This document shows positions 1 to 8,938 of a stretch of 64,000 nt of DNA, in pieces. Positions within the stretch are counted from its first letter, which is position 1. Each line of letters opens with the position of its first letter. The position numbers were made by a program, and so were the translations under genes. The DNA is taken from positions 1,424,277 through 1,488,276 of the forward strand of contig OX638325.1 of assembly GCA_951812795.1 (NCBI GenBank), written 5' to 3'. A model generated the notes under the pieces. It was given only the letters and a program-made list of their open reading frames with translations, did not search any database and was not told where the DNA came from. This stretch comes from an uncultured Dehalococcoidia bacterium. GTDB lineage: Bacteria; Chloroflexota; Dehalococcoidia; Lucifugimonadales; Lucifugimonadaceae.

Positions 1-1
1 A

Positions 2-754
2 GAAGCCATCGTCCGTGCCGGAAAACATTGCTTCTACGACAAGCCAGCCGGAGATGATTACCATCGCTTTATGCGCATCATCGAAGATGCCAAAGCACAA
101 GACCTACAAGTGACGCTCGGTTACATGTTCCGCAAACACGACGGCTTCGAGCGCATGGCGAACTGGGTGAGATCCGGTTTTTTGGGCCACGTCTTCCAGG
201 TGCGAGCACACATGTCTACTTGGCTGCCTGAGCGATCGACTGGTGGGCAGTACACGGACCGAAAAGGGTTGTCGTACCACCGTGGCGGTGTTCTATTCGA
301 TCTCGGAGGGCACGTGCTCGACCAGATCGTATGGATGATGGGCAGACCAGAACGCGTCACTTCTTATCTTCAAAACGCAACATCGGAAACCCGCGACTTC
401 ATGGACAACACGCTCGGGGTTCTCGAATACTCGAATGCATTGGTGACTGTGGATATCGCGGCGATGGAACCGCGACCGATGGCACGACGTTTCGAGGTCT
501 ACGGCACGGAGGGTTCGGCGATCATGGAGCCGTTCGAACCTGCGGAGCAGCTCCGATTGTGCATGGCCGAATCGAAAGGTGGATACGACGAGGGAGTGAC
601 GATGCTTGACCTCGAGGATCGCAGGCGATATGTTGATACTTTCGCGGCATTCGTGGAGACGATCAAGGACGGGGCGCCGCCACTACGAAGTCGGGAACAC
701 GAGCTATTGGTCCAAGAGACGTTGATGCGTTGCACTGGCGGGTTGGCGGGATGA
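2..754 (+). CDS. Gfo/Idh/MocA family NAD(P)-dependent oxidoreductase (5' end outside window)
   Basis: The reading frame is open from base 2, so the gene starts upstream and only the C-terminal ~250 residues are seen. The first visible residues, AGKHCFYDKPAGDD, match the family's AGKHV-x-x-EKP segment that closes the Rossmann domain and carries the catalytic-region Lys. The next segment (VTLGYMFRKHDGFERM) and the GGVLFDLGGHVLDQIVWMMG helix, with its conserved Gly-His, are typical of the C-terminal substrate domain. Such enzymes oxidise or reduce sugars, inositols or related polyols with NAD(P); the substrate cannot be told here. The gene is separated by a short gap from the restriction-modification pair downstream. 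Confidence 0.85.
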   Translation, partial: EAIVRAGKHCFYDKPAGDDYHRFMRIIEDAKAQDLQVTLGYMFRKHDGFERMANWVRSGFLGHVFQVRAHMSTWLPERSTGGQYTDRKGLSYHRGGVLFDLGGHVLDQIVWMMGRPERVTSYLQNATSETRDFMDNTLGVLEYSNALVTVDIAAMEPRPMARRFEVYGTEGSAIMEPFEPAEQLRLCMAESKGGYDEGVTMLDLEDRRRYVDTFAAFVETIKDGAPPLRSREHELLVQETLMRCTGGLAG

Positions 755-796
755 TTATTTCTTTAATCGTTTCGATTGCTCGGTGAAATTGCTGTT

Positions 797-1696
797 GTGA
801 GCAAAAGACAAAAAGGCACAAAAACAAGATCTTTTGGCACTGGTTCACGCGAAAACCACGATGCCAGTGCTTACTATGGTCGCCAACTAATGCCGACGGA
901 TATCGACGCTGAAATCGACCCTATCCCCAAACCCGAAAGCTCACTCCCCACAGAAGCAAAAAATCGCATCTTCCTAAAAAGCAGTGAGCAGATGGACGAT
1001 TTACCAGACCGCTGTGTACATCTGATGGTGACATCGCCTCCTTACAACGTGGGCAAAGACTATGATCAAGATTTGTCAATGGATGAATATCTGGGGCTTT
1101 TGGAACGCGTCATGGGCGAAACTTACAGGGTTCTAGTGGATGGTGGCCGCGCCTGCGTCAACGTCGCAAATATCGGAAGACGACCGTATATCCCGTTACA
1201 TGCCTATGTGATCCAGATCGCGGCCAGAATCGGATACTTCATGCGTGGTGAGATCATTTGGGACAAAGGCATGAGCGGGGTTTCGACGGCTTGGGGAAGT
1301 TGGATGTCTCCTTCGAACCCAACCCTCCGAGACACGCATGAGTACATCCTGATCTTTCAGAAGCCCCCTTTTGGTCGTAAACGATTAGAAGGGCGAGACC
1401 CGACCATCAACCGGGAAGCGTTTCTTGAACACACGAAGAGCCAATGGAGCATGGCTCCAGCGTCGGCAAAACGCGCCCAACATCCGGCGCCATTTCCTGT
1501 GGAACTGCCAAGACGGTTGATTGATCTCTACACATTTTCCGATGAAGTGGTGCTAGATCCATTCATGGGCACAGGCGCGACGGCGACCGCTGCGATAGAA
1601 AGTGGAAGGACCTATGTAGGTTACGAAATTGACAAAATGTACGTTGAGGTTGCGGAATCGCGTCTCAAAACCATCGCGAGGCCCCTGTCAACATGA
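797..1696 (+). CDS. DNA methyltransferase of a type II R-M system (beta-class N4/N6 amino-MTase)
   Basis: The catalytic motif IV reads TSPPYN, followed late in the protein by the AdoMet-binding motif DPFMGTGATATAA and GYEID. That order (catalytic motif first) is the beta class of amino-methyltransferases. The N-terminus SFGTGSRENHDASAYY resembles a conserved leader seen in many such enzymes, so the GTG at 797 is preferred over the ATG at 890; an in-frame TTG at 776 is also possible. The stop overlaps the next start (ATGA), linking it to the nuclease gene. SPPY is commonest in N4-cytosine enzymes, so it probably protects the partner's cytosine-containing site; this is inference. Confidence 0.88.
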   Translation: MSKRQKGTKTRSFGTGSRENHDASAYYGRQLMPTDIDAEIDPIPKPESSLPTEAKNRIFLKSSEQMDDLPDRCVHLMVTSPPYNVGKDYDQDLSMDEYLGLLERVMGETYRVLVDGGRACVNVANIGRRPYIPLHAYVIQIAARIGYFMRGEIIWDKGMSGVSTAWGSWMSPSNPTLRDTHEYILIFQKPPFGRKRLEGRDPTINREAFLEHTKSQWSMAPASAKRAQHPAPFPVELPRRLIDLYTFSDEVVLDPFMGTGATATAAIESGRTYVGYEIDKMYVEVAESRLKTIARPLST

Positions 1697-2364
1697 ATCC
1701 TGTGATTGTCAGGTTATTCCATGATCACCAAGCGGTGGAAGATTTGAGGGCAGGGTTGCCGTATGCGTTTGAGTTAGCGGAAATGGAAGCTCAACGGATT
1801 GGTGCTGACTCGAACGGCATGGCTAGAATCAGGACCGGTCAAGAAGTCGGTATTCATCGAGAACGCGTAATCCACGGATTCCTGATAAGCAAGCTCGGAG
1901 AATTGGATGTCAGGTTACCACGCCCCGGAGATTCGCAGACAGACGTTGTTGTGGGTGAGGGTCCCTTGGAAATCAAAACTGTCACTCGTAGTGGGCTTGT
2001 CACAGCGAAATGGACTGCCGATACTGCTTCTGCTAGGAACGTGATCGAAGAATTCGAGTTTCATTCAGATATGTTGTTGATTCGGATCTGGTGGGGCGAA
2101 GATCGAAGAAGTGTGTTTTATGTGCCTCTCGAAGTGTTACGAGAGACGCGAGAAATAATGCCGAACTTTCTGCGCAGCCAGACTGGTACCAACAATCGGG
2201 GTGTAAAGTTCACGCACGAGTTCATGGAAGCCGTAGAAGACGATTATCGAACGACTGCAGTCGATATCCCTTGGAACCGTAGCGGCGAGGATTTACCACC
2301 CCCTGTTGTTCGATACACGAATTTTTGGCTGAACCGGGATTATCGACCTGAACGCCGTCGATGA
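1693..2364 (+). CDS. Putative type II restriction endonuclease, ThaI-like
   Basis: The 223-residue protein overlaps the methyltransferase by four bases, the usual R-M layout. A PD-(D/E)xK-like core is visible: TDVVVGEG, where the Asp is the first metal ligand, then LEIKT with Glu-x-Lys. The flanking text ARIRTGQEVGIHRERV, the KWTADTASAR segment, SDMLLIRIWWG and the TNNRGVKF segment agree with what I remember of the ThaI restriction endonuclease family (Pfam ThaI); that match is from memory. ThaI itself cuts CGCG, but specificity of this homologue is unknown. No truncation is seen, so the system may be active. Confidence 0.75.
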   Translation: MNPVIVRLFHDHQAVEDLRAGLPYAFELAEMEAQRIGADSNGMARIRTGQEVGIHRERVIHGFLISKLGELDVRLPRPGDSQTDVVVGEGPLEIKTVTRSGLVTAKWTADTASARNVIEEFEFHSDMLLIRIWWGEDRRSVFYVPLEVLRETREIMPNFLRSQTGTNNRGVKFTHEFMEAVEDDYRTTAVDIPWNRSGEDLPPPVVRYTNFWLNRDYRPERRR

Positions 2365-2399
2365 TTTTGCGGATTGCCAATCTTTGAGCAGTCAACAAA

Positions 2400-3014
2400 A
2401 TGTCTGAAAACGACATCATCGCCGTTATCGTGTCCGCGCTTGTTTCGTATCTATTGGGTTCGTTGCCGTTCGCCGTGCTCGTCGCGCGAACTGCGGGGGT
2501 GGATATCTTCCAGATCGGCACCGGCAACCCTGGAGCATCGAACGTCTACCGCAAAATCAGTCGCAAGCATGGCGCGGTGGTGTTCGGATTGGACATCGCC
2601 AAGGGTGCTGTGGCGGTGGTGGCAGCGATGCTGATGGGTTGCCCTGACCTGTTCTTGCCGGCAGTAGCAGTGTTCGCGATTGTGGGTCATTGGATGCCGG
2701 TTTTTATGCGATTCAAGGGTGGTGCAGGATTGGCGACCGGGGTCGGCATCGGTGTGGCGTTGATTGGAGTATGGGGATTGGTGGCGGCGGTGGCCGGGCT
2801 AGCGGTATTGCCGATCATCAAGGACGGCCCAAGATCAGCGGCGGTGACGTTGGCAGTGGCGGTAGTGGTAGCGTTTTTGACGGGCCCGAACTGGATCGCT
2901 CTCGGCGGGATGGTGTTGATATTGGCGATGCTGGTGGCGCGATTGTTTCTGGTGGAGTATCCGAAAGATCGGCGGGGCGAACGCCCTGAGCCGCATGTCT
3001 GGAATCGGCGTTGA
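2400..3014 (+). CDS. plsY: Glycerol-3-phosphate acyltransferase PlsY
   Basis: Integral membrane acyltransferase that moves the acyl group of acyl-phosphate to the sn-1 position of glycerol-3-phosphate, the first step of phospholipid synthesis. The signature loops are present: SYLLGSLPFA near the N-terminus, GTGNPGASNVYR (glycerol-3-phosphate loop), then DIAKG and GHWMPVFMRFKGGAGLATG. At 204 residues it has the family's normal length, with about five hydrophobic segments and a cytoplasmic basic tail. It lies between the R-M pair and the aminotransferase on the same strand; plsX is not in the window. Confidence 0.95.
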   Translation: MSENDIIAVIVSALVSYLLGSLPFAVLVARTAGVDIFQIGTGNPGASNVYRKISRKHGAVVFGLDIAKGAVAVVAAMLMGCPDLFLPAVAVFAIVGHWMPVFMRFKGGAGLATGVGIGVALIGVWGLVAAVAGLAVLPIIKDGPRSAAVTLAVAVVVAFLTGPNWIALGGMVLILAMLVARLFLVEYPKDRRGERPEPHVWNRR

Positions 3015-3083
3015 TGATTCGCCAAGTTGTATATTGGATTGGTGTTGCAGGTAGCGGCGCACGACCGTATGGAGACCCGAAAG

Positions 3084-4283
3084 ATGACGACGAGTCAGGA
3101 ATATAAGGATTTAGAGGCCAAGTACTACATGCAGGTAGTGCGACGGATGCCGCCAGTGTTGGTGCGGGGCGAAGGCTCTCGTGTTTTCGACAACGACGGG
3201 AAGTCTTATCTTGATTTCACCGCGGGTTGGGCGGTGCTCAACATGGGTCATTCGCATCCGGCTGTGACTAAAGCCGTTAGTGAACAGGCCGGCCAGATAA
3301 TGCAAATGTCGAACCTGTTCTACACGACGCCGCAGCTGCCTTTGGCGCAGTTCATCGTCGAAAATTCGGACGTCGACCGCGTTTTCTTCTGCAACTCAGG
3401 GGCGGAGGCGAACGAAGGGGCATCCAAGTTGGCGCGCAAGTACGGTCGTACCCAGTTGGGCGGAGCTTACGAGATCGTAACGGCTCTCGACTCGTTCCAC
3501 GGGCGGACGCAAGCGATGATGGCAGCTACTGGTCAACCTCACTACCAAGACAATTGGACGCCGTTGATGCCCGGTTTCGTCAACGTTCCGTACAACGATT
3601 TTGACGCCATCGTCGAAGCATACGTCCAAGGCAAGACGTGCGCCGTTCTTCTGGAACCCGTCCAAGGTGAGGGCGGTGTGAACGTTCCGGATGATGGGTA
3701 CCTTCGCCGGGTCCAAGATTTCTGCAAAGAGAACAATATCCTCTTCATGCTCGACGAGGTGCAGACCGGAATGGGTCGGCTGGGGACGGTGTTTGGTTAC
3801 CAACGCTTCGAGGGCGTGGAACCCGATGTGATGGCGCTTGGTAAAGCGGTCGGTTCAGGTGCTCCGCTCGGAGCGTTCGCGTGCAAAGAGTTCTGCTCGG
3901 TGTTGGAGCCGGGGGATCACGGCTCGACATTTGGCGGCAATGCGCTCACCACGGCTGCGGGTGCAGCTGGCGCGAAGGCTTTGTTGGATGAAGACGGCCC
4001 CGGGCAGGCGATGCGGAATGGCGAGTACCTTATGGGCAAGCTGAATGCGCTACGCGAGGAACATCCGATCATTACCGAGGTCCGAGGGATGGGCATGCTC
4101 GTGGGCGTGGAGATGTCAGAAGAGATTTCTGGTGCGCTCGTGGCCGAGTGTCTAGATCGAGGATTGCTACTCAACGCGGTTCGCCCGAACATGTTGCGCT
4201 TCATGCCACCACTCAATGCGAGCAGAGAAGAGATCGATGAAGCCATCCGGATATTGGCTGCTGCGCTCGGCGAAGTGAGTTAA
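3084..4283 (+). CDS. argD: Class III PLP aminotransferase, acetylornithine aminotransferase-like
   Basis: A fold-type I, class III aminotransferase of about 400 residues. Visible landmarks are CNSGAEANEGASKLARKYG (phosphate-binding region), FHGRTQAMMAATGQ, LLEPVQGEGGV, LDEVQTGMGRLG (Asp that binds the PLP nitrogen), and MALGKAVGSGAPLGAF with the Schiff-base Lys. The set fits acetylornithine or ornithine-type aminotransferases; an argG gene lies 4 kb away, which favours arginine synthesis, but 4-aminobutyrate or diaminobutyrate transaminases cannot be excluded. The start at 3084 has a GGAG ten bases upstream; an ATG at 3069 is the alternative. Confidence 0.85.
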   Translation: MTTSQEYKDLEAKYYMQVVRRMPPVLVRGEGSRVFDNDGKSYLDFTAGWAVLNMGHSHPAVTKAVSEQAGQIMQMSNLFYTTPQLPLAQFIVENSDVDRVFFCNSGAEANEGASKLARKYGRTQLGGAYEIVTALDSFHGRTQAMMAATGQPHYQDNWTPLMPGFVNVPYNDFDAIVEAYVQGKTCAVLLEPVQGEGGVNVPDDGYLRRVQDFCKENNILFMLDEVQTGMGRLGTVFGYQRFEGVEPDVMALGKAVGSGAPLGAFACKEFCSVLEPGDHGSTFGGNALTTAAGAAGAKALLDEDGPGQAMRNGEYLMGKLNALREEHPIITEVRGMGMLVGVEMSEEISGALVAECLDRGLLLNAVRPNMLRFMPPLNASREEIDEAIRILAAALGEVS

Positions 4284-4398
4284 TCGTCCTCACCGTTCAA
4301 GAACTCACTATTTCTGGTTCGTTCGTTCGTCCCACCTCGAGATTCGCCGCGTGCGAGATCAGAAGCCTTCGACGCGTTCCGCACCAGATATACGTGCT

Positions 4399-4866
4399 TC
4401 AGTTAGATCGGGAGTGACGCGTGCCGACGTTCTCTCTAATGCTGGGGTGGTGTTCTCTCAATGCGTAGAAACCCCGTTTGCTTGGCCTCACGAACCTCTC
4501 GTCCCGGTTCATAATCGCATTGAGGGCCGCCGCCGGCGATTTTGCCGGCAGGTTCCCGCCACGTTGCACGACTTCATCAGCCAGAAGTCTGTAGTGCATC
4601 TCGCGCCCATCACTCTCACGCAGGATTTCGATCGCGACATCCTTGGCCCCCACGGCGTAGGGATGAGACCTGGCGCGATCTTGCAATGGTTCCCCATCGT
4701 CGATTGCCAAGAGTGAGCGTAAAGCAAGAACCTCCGCGTTGATTTGGGCGCGCTCCGCGTCGAGATCGCGGATACTTTCTTCGGCTTCCCTCAACGCAGC
4801 CTCCAACTTCGCGAGTTGGTCTTCGGCTTGTTGACGAAATCCTGTGGCCAAATGGCTCTTCGTCAT
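4399..4866 (-). CDS. HARE-HTH domain protein with N-terminal coiled coil
   Basis: The ATG at 4866 is preceded by AAGGGG at good spacing, so it is preferred over the ATG at 4887. The first ~60 residues are a charged heptad-like helix (QLAKLEAALREAEESIRDLD) likely to form a coiled coil. The second half, from VAIEILRESDGREMHYRLLADEV to FVRPSKRGFYALRE, matches the winged-helix HARE-HTH (ASXL/HB1) domain found in eukaryotic chromatin proteins, RNA polymerase delta and restriction enzymes. It probably binds DNA or nucleic-acid enzymes. No nuclease domain is fused here. The gene is convergent with the aminotransferase gene. Confidence 0.75.
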   Translation of the reverse strand: MTKSHLATGFRQQAEDQLAKLEAALREAEESIRDLDAERAQINAEVLALRSLLAIDDGEPLQDRARSHPYAVGAKDVAIEILRESDGREMHYRLLADEVVQRGGNLPAKSPAAALNAIMNRDERFVRPSKRGFYALREHHPSIRENVGTRHSRSN

Positions 4867-4979
4867 GATAAGAACCCCTTCATGCACGCCTAAACAGCCG
4901 TGGCATCTAGAGCTTATAGTGAGGTTAGTCTATCGTAAAGTTGAATCCGTTGTGGCTTACTTCAATCCAACCCGAATCG

Positions 4980-7664
4980 TTAACGTGTTTTGCGCCATGA
5001 ACCGCAGCCCGTTGACACGAAACCTACATCGGATTCCGCGATCGTAACTTCGATTCTCCCTTTGCCACCGCCGGTATCGATGATGCTATTTGCAGTGTGG
5101 CCGAAACTAGATACTCGGTACCATCTGCAAACCGGAACTGGCTTGCCTCCTTTGAATGCTTGTGTTGGCACGTCTGCGATATACGTCCCCATTGTGACTT
5201 CGACATTAGCAATGTAACTGCCATCATCAAACGATTCGAACGGACCAAGTCTTAACGCCGTATCAATGCTGCGCCACGTGCCGCAACCGTAGGTCACGAA
5301 TCCTTCGTCTTGGGGCTCAATCGTTACGATCCAACGGGCATCCGAAGATCCACTTGTGATCACATCAGACTCGGTCCCGCCGAAACGTCGAACCCGGCTC
5401 CATCTGCATCCGCCGTTCGTGCGGGGTGATGCGATGTAGGTTCCCGGCTCGATATGTAATCCAACCATGTACGAGCCGCTGCTGAACCTCGTAGGGCGTT
5501 CAGTTGGTTCAACAATTTCGCTCGAATCCCACAACGACCATTCGCCACAGCCGACTGATGCGAAGCCAACATCACTTTCTGCAATATCGACTATTTTGAT
5601 CCCTGAGGCGATCGTCTCCACGATAACGCCGTCTGTCCAAGTGAAATCGTTTAATCGCCGCCATCTGCAGTTTGGATGATCGGTATCTGCTGACACATAT
5701 CGGCCAGCGGCTATGTCAATTCCAACTCGAAAAGTTCCATCGCTGAACCTCGTCAGCAAGTTCGCATCGCCTTTTTCGGGCGTAAACAGTGCGTTTTGCT
5801 GTGCATAGTCGGCTGACAGTTTCCTCCACGTACCGCATCCGAATGACCGGAATCCCGCGTCGGATTCGCGAATTGTTGCGATCGCTTGGCCTTTGCTGGA
5901 GTAGATATTGATGCGATTGAAAAAGTCGCCGTCGAAACCGATCATCCTACTCCAGTAGCAAGTCTCTCCTTCGGTGGCTTGGGCGATGTACGTTCCGGCC
6001 ACGATATCGCGATGAACTATGTATGTCCCGTCGTCAAATGTCGCTTCTTGAGTACCTTTGCGGCCAAAATCGTCATCCGCGATTATCTCCCACGTGCCGC
6101 ATCCGTCGGAGTAGAAGCCGGTATCAAAGTCCCTAATGGTGGTCACAGAACGGCCAACCGTGGACTCGGACTCGGTCAGAGCATCAATTTCGCCGCTGAA
6201 ACTTGCCAAGCGACTCCAAAAACATGTCGATCCAGTAGGCACATCGGCAGCGTAGGTACCGGGCGCAATCTCGGCGTCAACGATCCAGGTACCGTGGTCG
6301 AAACTGTCCTGAACTTCCGCATTCGATCCAGGCACAAGAGGTATCCATTCGCCGCAACCAAAGGCCTTGAAGACGGCGTCGGTCTCTCTGATCTCAGCGA
6401 TGTTCTTGCCGACCGGGTTCCGCACCGCGACGTGGTCTGCTGCGGTGCCGGCGTATCCGCTTAGTCGTCGCCAGGTGCATCTACCAGATACTGGACCGGG
6501 GGATTCATAAACACCCGGCGAAATATGAACATTGACGACGTGCTCGCCGTCGCCGAATACGCGAGTAGCGATGTCTTGCGATAGGTTGTCTACCGACGTC
6601 CAGTCTTGACAATCGATAGAGCGAAATCCGATCGCGTCGGAAGGAATCTCGGTCACACCTCGGAGCAGACCATTGCCCGATGCGACTATGTCGGAGGGTC
6701 GTCCCGCAAAACCGCTCAATAGGAACCATCGGCACGAGCGCCCTTCGATCGCATCGGCAACGTACGCACCGGGTTGGATGTCGATACCAATAGCAAACGT
6801 TCCACGGCCGATGGTTTCGGAGGGATCGGCTGTGAGGTCAACGCTCGAGATCGGTTGCCACATGCCGCATCCTTCACTGAAAAAGCCAGTGTCTGTTGGA
6901 AGTATCGTCACTATCTGTCGCCCTTTCGAGACGTATCCTCCCGTGTTGTCGGGCGAACGGTCTCCAAAGGGCGCGGTCCGGAACCAGTTGCAGAGGCCTT
7001 CGCCTGCGTCGGCAATGTAGTCGCCGGATGCGATCTCGATGTCGACGAGGTACGAGCCGTCGTAGAACCGGGTCGCGGGTTCCGTTGGCGGTTCGAATTC
7101 GCGCAGCTGCCATGTGCCGCATCGTATGGAGTAGAAGCCGACGTTTTCATTCGTGATCTCGACGATTGGTTTTCCGGTTTTCCACCATGTGAGGAGCTGG
7201 TTGGGATCGGCGTGGTGAGTGAAGTCGTTGACGGTGAACCAAAGGCATCGACCGTTATTTGAGTTTGCGGTATAGATACCGGGAGCGATGTCCACGTCGA
7301 TATGGTAGGTCCCTTGGCCAAACTGTGTTGCACGAGGTTTCTCAGTGGTTGAGCTGTGCTCGCGCCAATCGCCGCAGTTGGTAGTTTCTATGGTGCTGTC
7401 ATCAACGGTCAGCGTGATGATTGCGCGATTGATGAATGTGGGGTTCCGCGTGCGGTCGTTGTTGTCGGTGATGCTGACCAGGCAGATGCCATCTTGGGTG
7501 TTGGTCACATAGGTTCCGGCGGCGACGTCGGTGCCGACTTGGTGGACACCGTCGGAAAAGCTGGGGGTGACGGTGTCGGCGTATGCGACTTTGTCGAACG
7601 CGATTAGGGTTGCGATCGCGGTGATGGTGGCGATCAAGAGGGCTGATGTTGCGCGGTATTGCAC
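4980..7664 (-). CDS. Secreted protein made of ten tandem ~80-residue Cys-paired repeats
   Basis: An 894-residue protein starts with a signal peptide (hydrophobic residues 8-22, likely cleavage after AYA at 27-29). The remainder is ten degenerate repeats spaced about 80-90 residues apart. Each unit opens with F-x-D/G-G-T/S-Y-x-V-x-x-D/E-I-x-P/A-G-x-Y, holds a central C-x-W-x-R/L, then F-G, a variable region, I-x-x-x-D-x-G-F and ends with GCGxW. Each unit therefore carries two Cys, suggesting one disulfide per domain. No enzyme motif, LPxTG or membrane anchor is seen. Similar units occur in secreted actinobacterial and Chloroflexota proteins of unknown function (from memory). A role in surface binding or adhesion is speculation. 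Confidence 0.8.
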   Translation of the reverse strand: MQYRATSALLIATITAIATLIAFDKVAYADTVTPSFSDGVHQVGTDVAAGTYVTNTQDGICLVSITDNNDRTRNPTFINRAIITLTVDDSTIETTNCGDWREHSSTTEKPRATQFGQGTYHIDVDIAPGIYTANSNNGRCLWFTVNDFTHHADPNQLLTWWKTGKPIVEITNENVGFYSIRCGTWQLREFEPPTEPATRFYDGSYLVDIEIASGDYIADAGEGLCNWFRTAPFGDRSPDNTGGYVSKGRQIVTILPTDTGFFSEGCGMWQPISSVDLTADPSETIGRGTFAIGIDIQPGAYVADAIEGRSCRWFLLSGFAGRPSDIVASGNGLLRGVTEIPSDAIGFRSIDCQDWTSVDNLSQDIATRVFGDGEHVVNVHISPGVYESPGPVSGRCTWRRLSGYAGTAADHVAVRNPVGKNIAEIRETDAVFKAFGCGEWIPLVPGSNAEVQDSFDHGTWIVDAEIAPGTYAADVPTGSTCFWSRLASFSGEIDALTESESTVGRSVTTIRDFDTGFYSDGCGTWEIIADDDFGRKGTQEATFDDGTYIVHRDIVAGTYIAQATEGETCYWSRMIGFDGDFFNRINIYSSKGQAIATIRESDAGFRSFGCGTWRKLSADYAQQNALFTPEKGDANLLTRFSDGTFRVGIDIAAGRYVSADTDHPNCRWRRLNDFTWTDGVIVETIASGIKIVDIAESDVGFASVGCGEWSLWDSSEIVEPTERPTRFSSGSYMVGLHIEPGTYIASPRTNGGCRWSRVRRFGGTESDVITSGSSDARWIVTIEPQDEGFVTYGCGTWRSIDTALRLGPFESFDDGSYIANVEVTMGTYIADVPTQAFKGGKPVPVCRWYRVSSFGHTANSIIDTGGGKGRIEVTIAESDVGFVSTGCGSWRKTR

Positions 7665-7714
7665 AACATCGAATGGTAACGTTTGTCGCGTTTTACCGTT
7701 TGGATGGGCGATGG

Positions 7715-8938
7715 CTAGCGAGCGTCGCGCATCGTTTGGCGTTTCATTTGAGTACGTGCCGGGAGGCTGTAGATGTCGATAAAACCAACCGCGGCGGCGT
7801 GGTCGAACTCGTCTTCGGTGGAGTAGGTGGCCAGTTCGAAGTCGTAGAGGGAATGGGGTGAACGGCGGCCGGTTACGGTCGAGGAACCTCTGTAAAGTTT
7901 GACGCGAACATCGCCGGAGGTGTAGCGCATGGCGGAGCTGACGAATGCGTCGAGGTTTTCTCGGAGGGCGGTGTACCAGCGGCCATCGTAGACGAGGTCG
8001 GCGTAGATTGGTGCGAGTTGAGCTTTTACACGTTGTTGGTCGCGGGCGAGAGTCGCAGTCTCAAGTGCGGCGAGGGCTTGGTAGAGGACGACGGCGGCGG
8101 GGGTTTCGTAGACTTCCCGCGACTTGATACCGACGAGGCGGTTTTCGAGGTGGTCAACGCGCCCGACGCCGTGTGATCCGGCGAGGAGGTTTAGTTGGTC
8201 GATGAGTTCGACGAGTCCCATTTCGTTGCCGTTGAGGGCGGTCGGCACGCCCTTATCGAAGGAGATTTCGACCTCTTCGGCTTGATCCGGTGTTTGATCT
8301 GGTGCTTGGGTCCAGGAGAAGGCGTCTTCGGGTGCAGAGAACCAAGTGTCTTCGAGGTCCTCGCCTTCGATCGCGAGACCCCACATGTTGCGGTCGATGG
8401 AGTATACGCGTTGGTCGTCTCCGACTTCGCGGAGTTCGAGACCGGCGCGGGCGGCGAACTCTTTCTCTTCGTCGCGGGTCATCTCCCACTCGCGAGCGGG
8501 TGCGATGATGCGGAGGGGTTCGCCGTGTGCGGCGAGGGTCTTGATGCCGGCGTCGAAGCGGACTTGATCATTGCCTTTGCCAGTGCAACCGTGAGCGACG
8601 GCGACGGCTCCGACTTGCCGTGCGGCTTCGACGAGTTTCTTGGCCATAAGGGGGCGGCCAAATGCGGTGGAGAGTGCGTAAACCGATTCGTACATGGCGC
8701 CGGCTTTTAGGCCGGGGACGATGAAGTCGCGGGCGAACTCGTCTTTGACGTCCCAGACGAGGGATTCGATGGCACCAGCGGAGGCGGCGCGCTCTCGGAC
8801 CCCTTCGAGCTCAGGTCCGCCACCGATGTCGACGGTGAGGGTTACGACATCGAGGTTGTAGTTTTCACGGATCCAGACGATGGAGATGGTGGAGTCCATT
8901 CCGCCGGAATAGGCGAGTACACACTTGTCTCTGGCCAT
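7715..8938 (-). CDS. argG: Argininosuccinate synthase
   Basis: Joins citrulline and aspartate with ATP to make argininosuccinate, the penultimate arginine step. The N-terminal PP-loop reads AYSGGMDST (residues 9-17), with Met where many homologues have Leu. Further landmarks are ESVYALSTAFGRPLMAK and AHGCTGKGNDQVRFD, both strongly conserved. The 407-residue length is normal. The gene stands alone on the minus strand, about 4 kb from an argD-like gene; argH and argF are not in the window. Confidence 0.97.
   Translation of the reverse strand: MARDKCVLAYSGGMDSTISIVWIRENYNLDVVTLTVDIGGGPELEGVRERAASAGAIESLVWDVKDEFARDFIVPGLKAGAMYESVYALSTAFGRPLMAKKLVEAARQVGAVAVAHGCTGKGNDQVRFDAGIKTLAAHGEPLRIIAPAREWEMTRDEEKEFAARAGLELREVGDDQRVYSIDRNMWGLAIEGEDLEDTWFSAPEDAFSWTQAPDQTPDQAEEVEISFDKGVPTALNGNEMGLVELIDQLNLLAGSHGVGRVDHLENRLVGIKSREVYETPAAVVLYQALAALETATLARDQQRVKAQLAPIYADLVYDGRWYTALRENLDAFVSSAMRYTSGDVRVKLYRGSSTVTGRRSPHSLYDFELATYSTEDEFDHAAAVGFIDIYSLPARTQMKRQTMRDAR

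Noticed and set aside
5886..6464. Plus-strand frame opposite the ten-repeat protein
   Set aside because: Antisense shadow; the minus-strand frame has ten conserved units and a signal peptide.
8195..8710. Long plus-strand frame opposite argG
   Set aside because: Shadow of argG caused by codon bias; it has no conserved motif and lies wholly within a certain gene.
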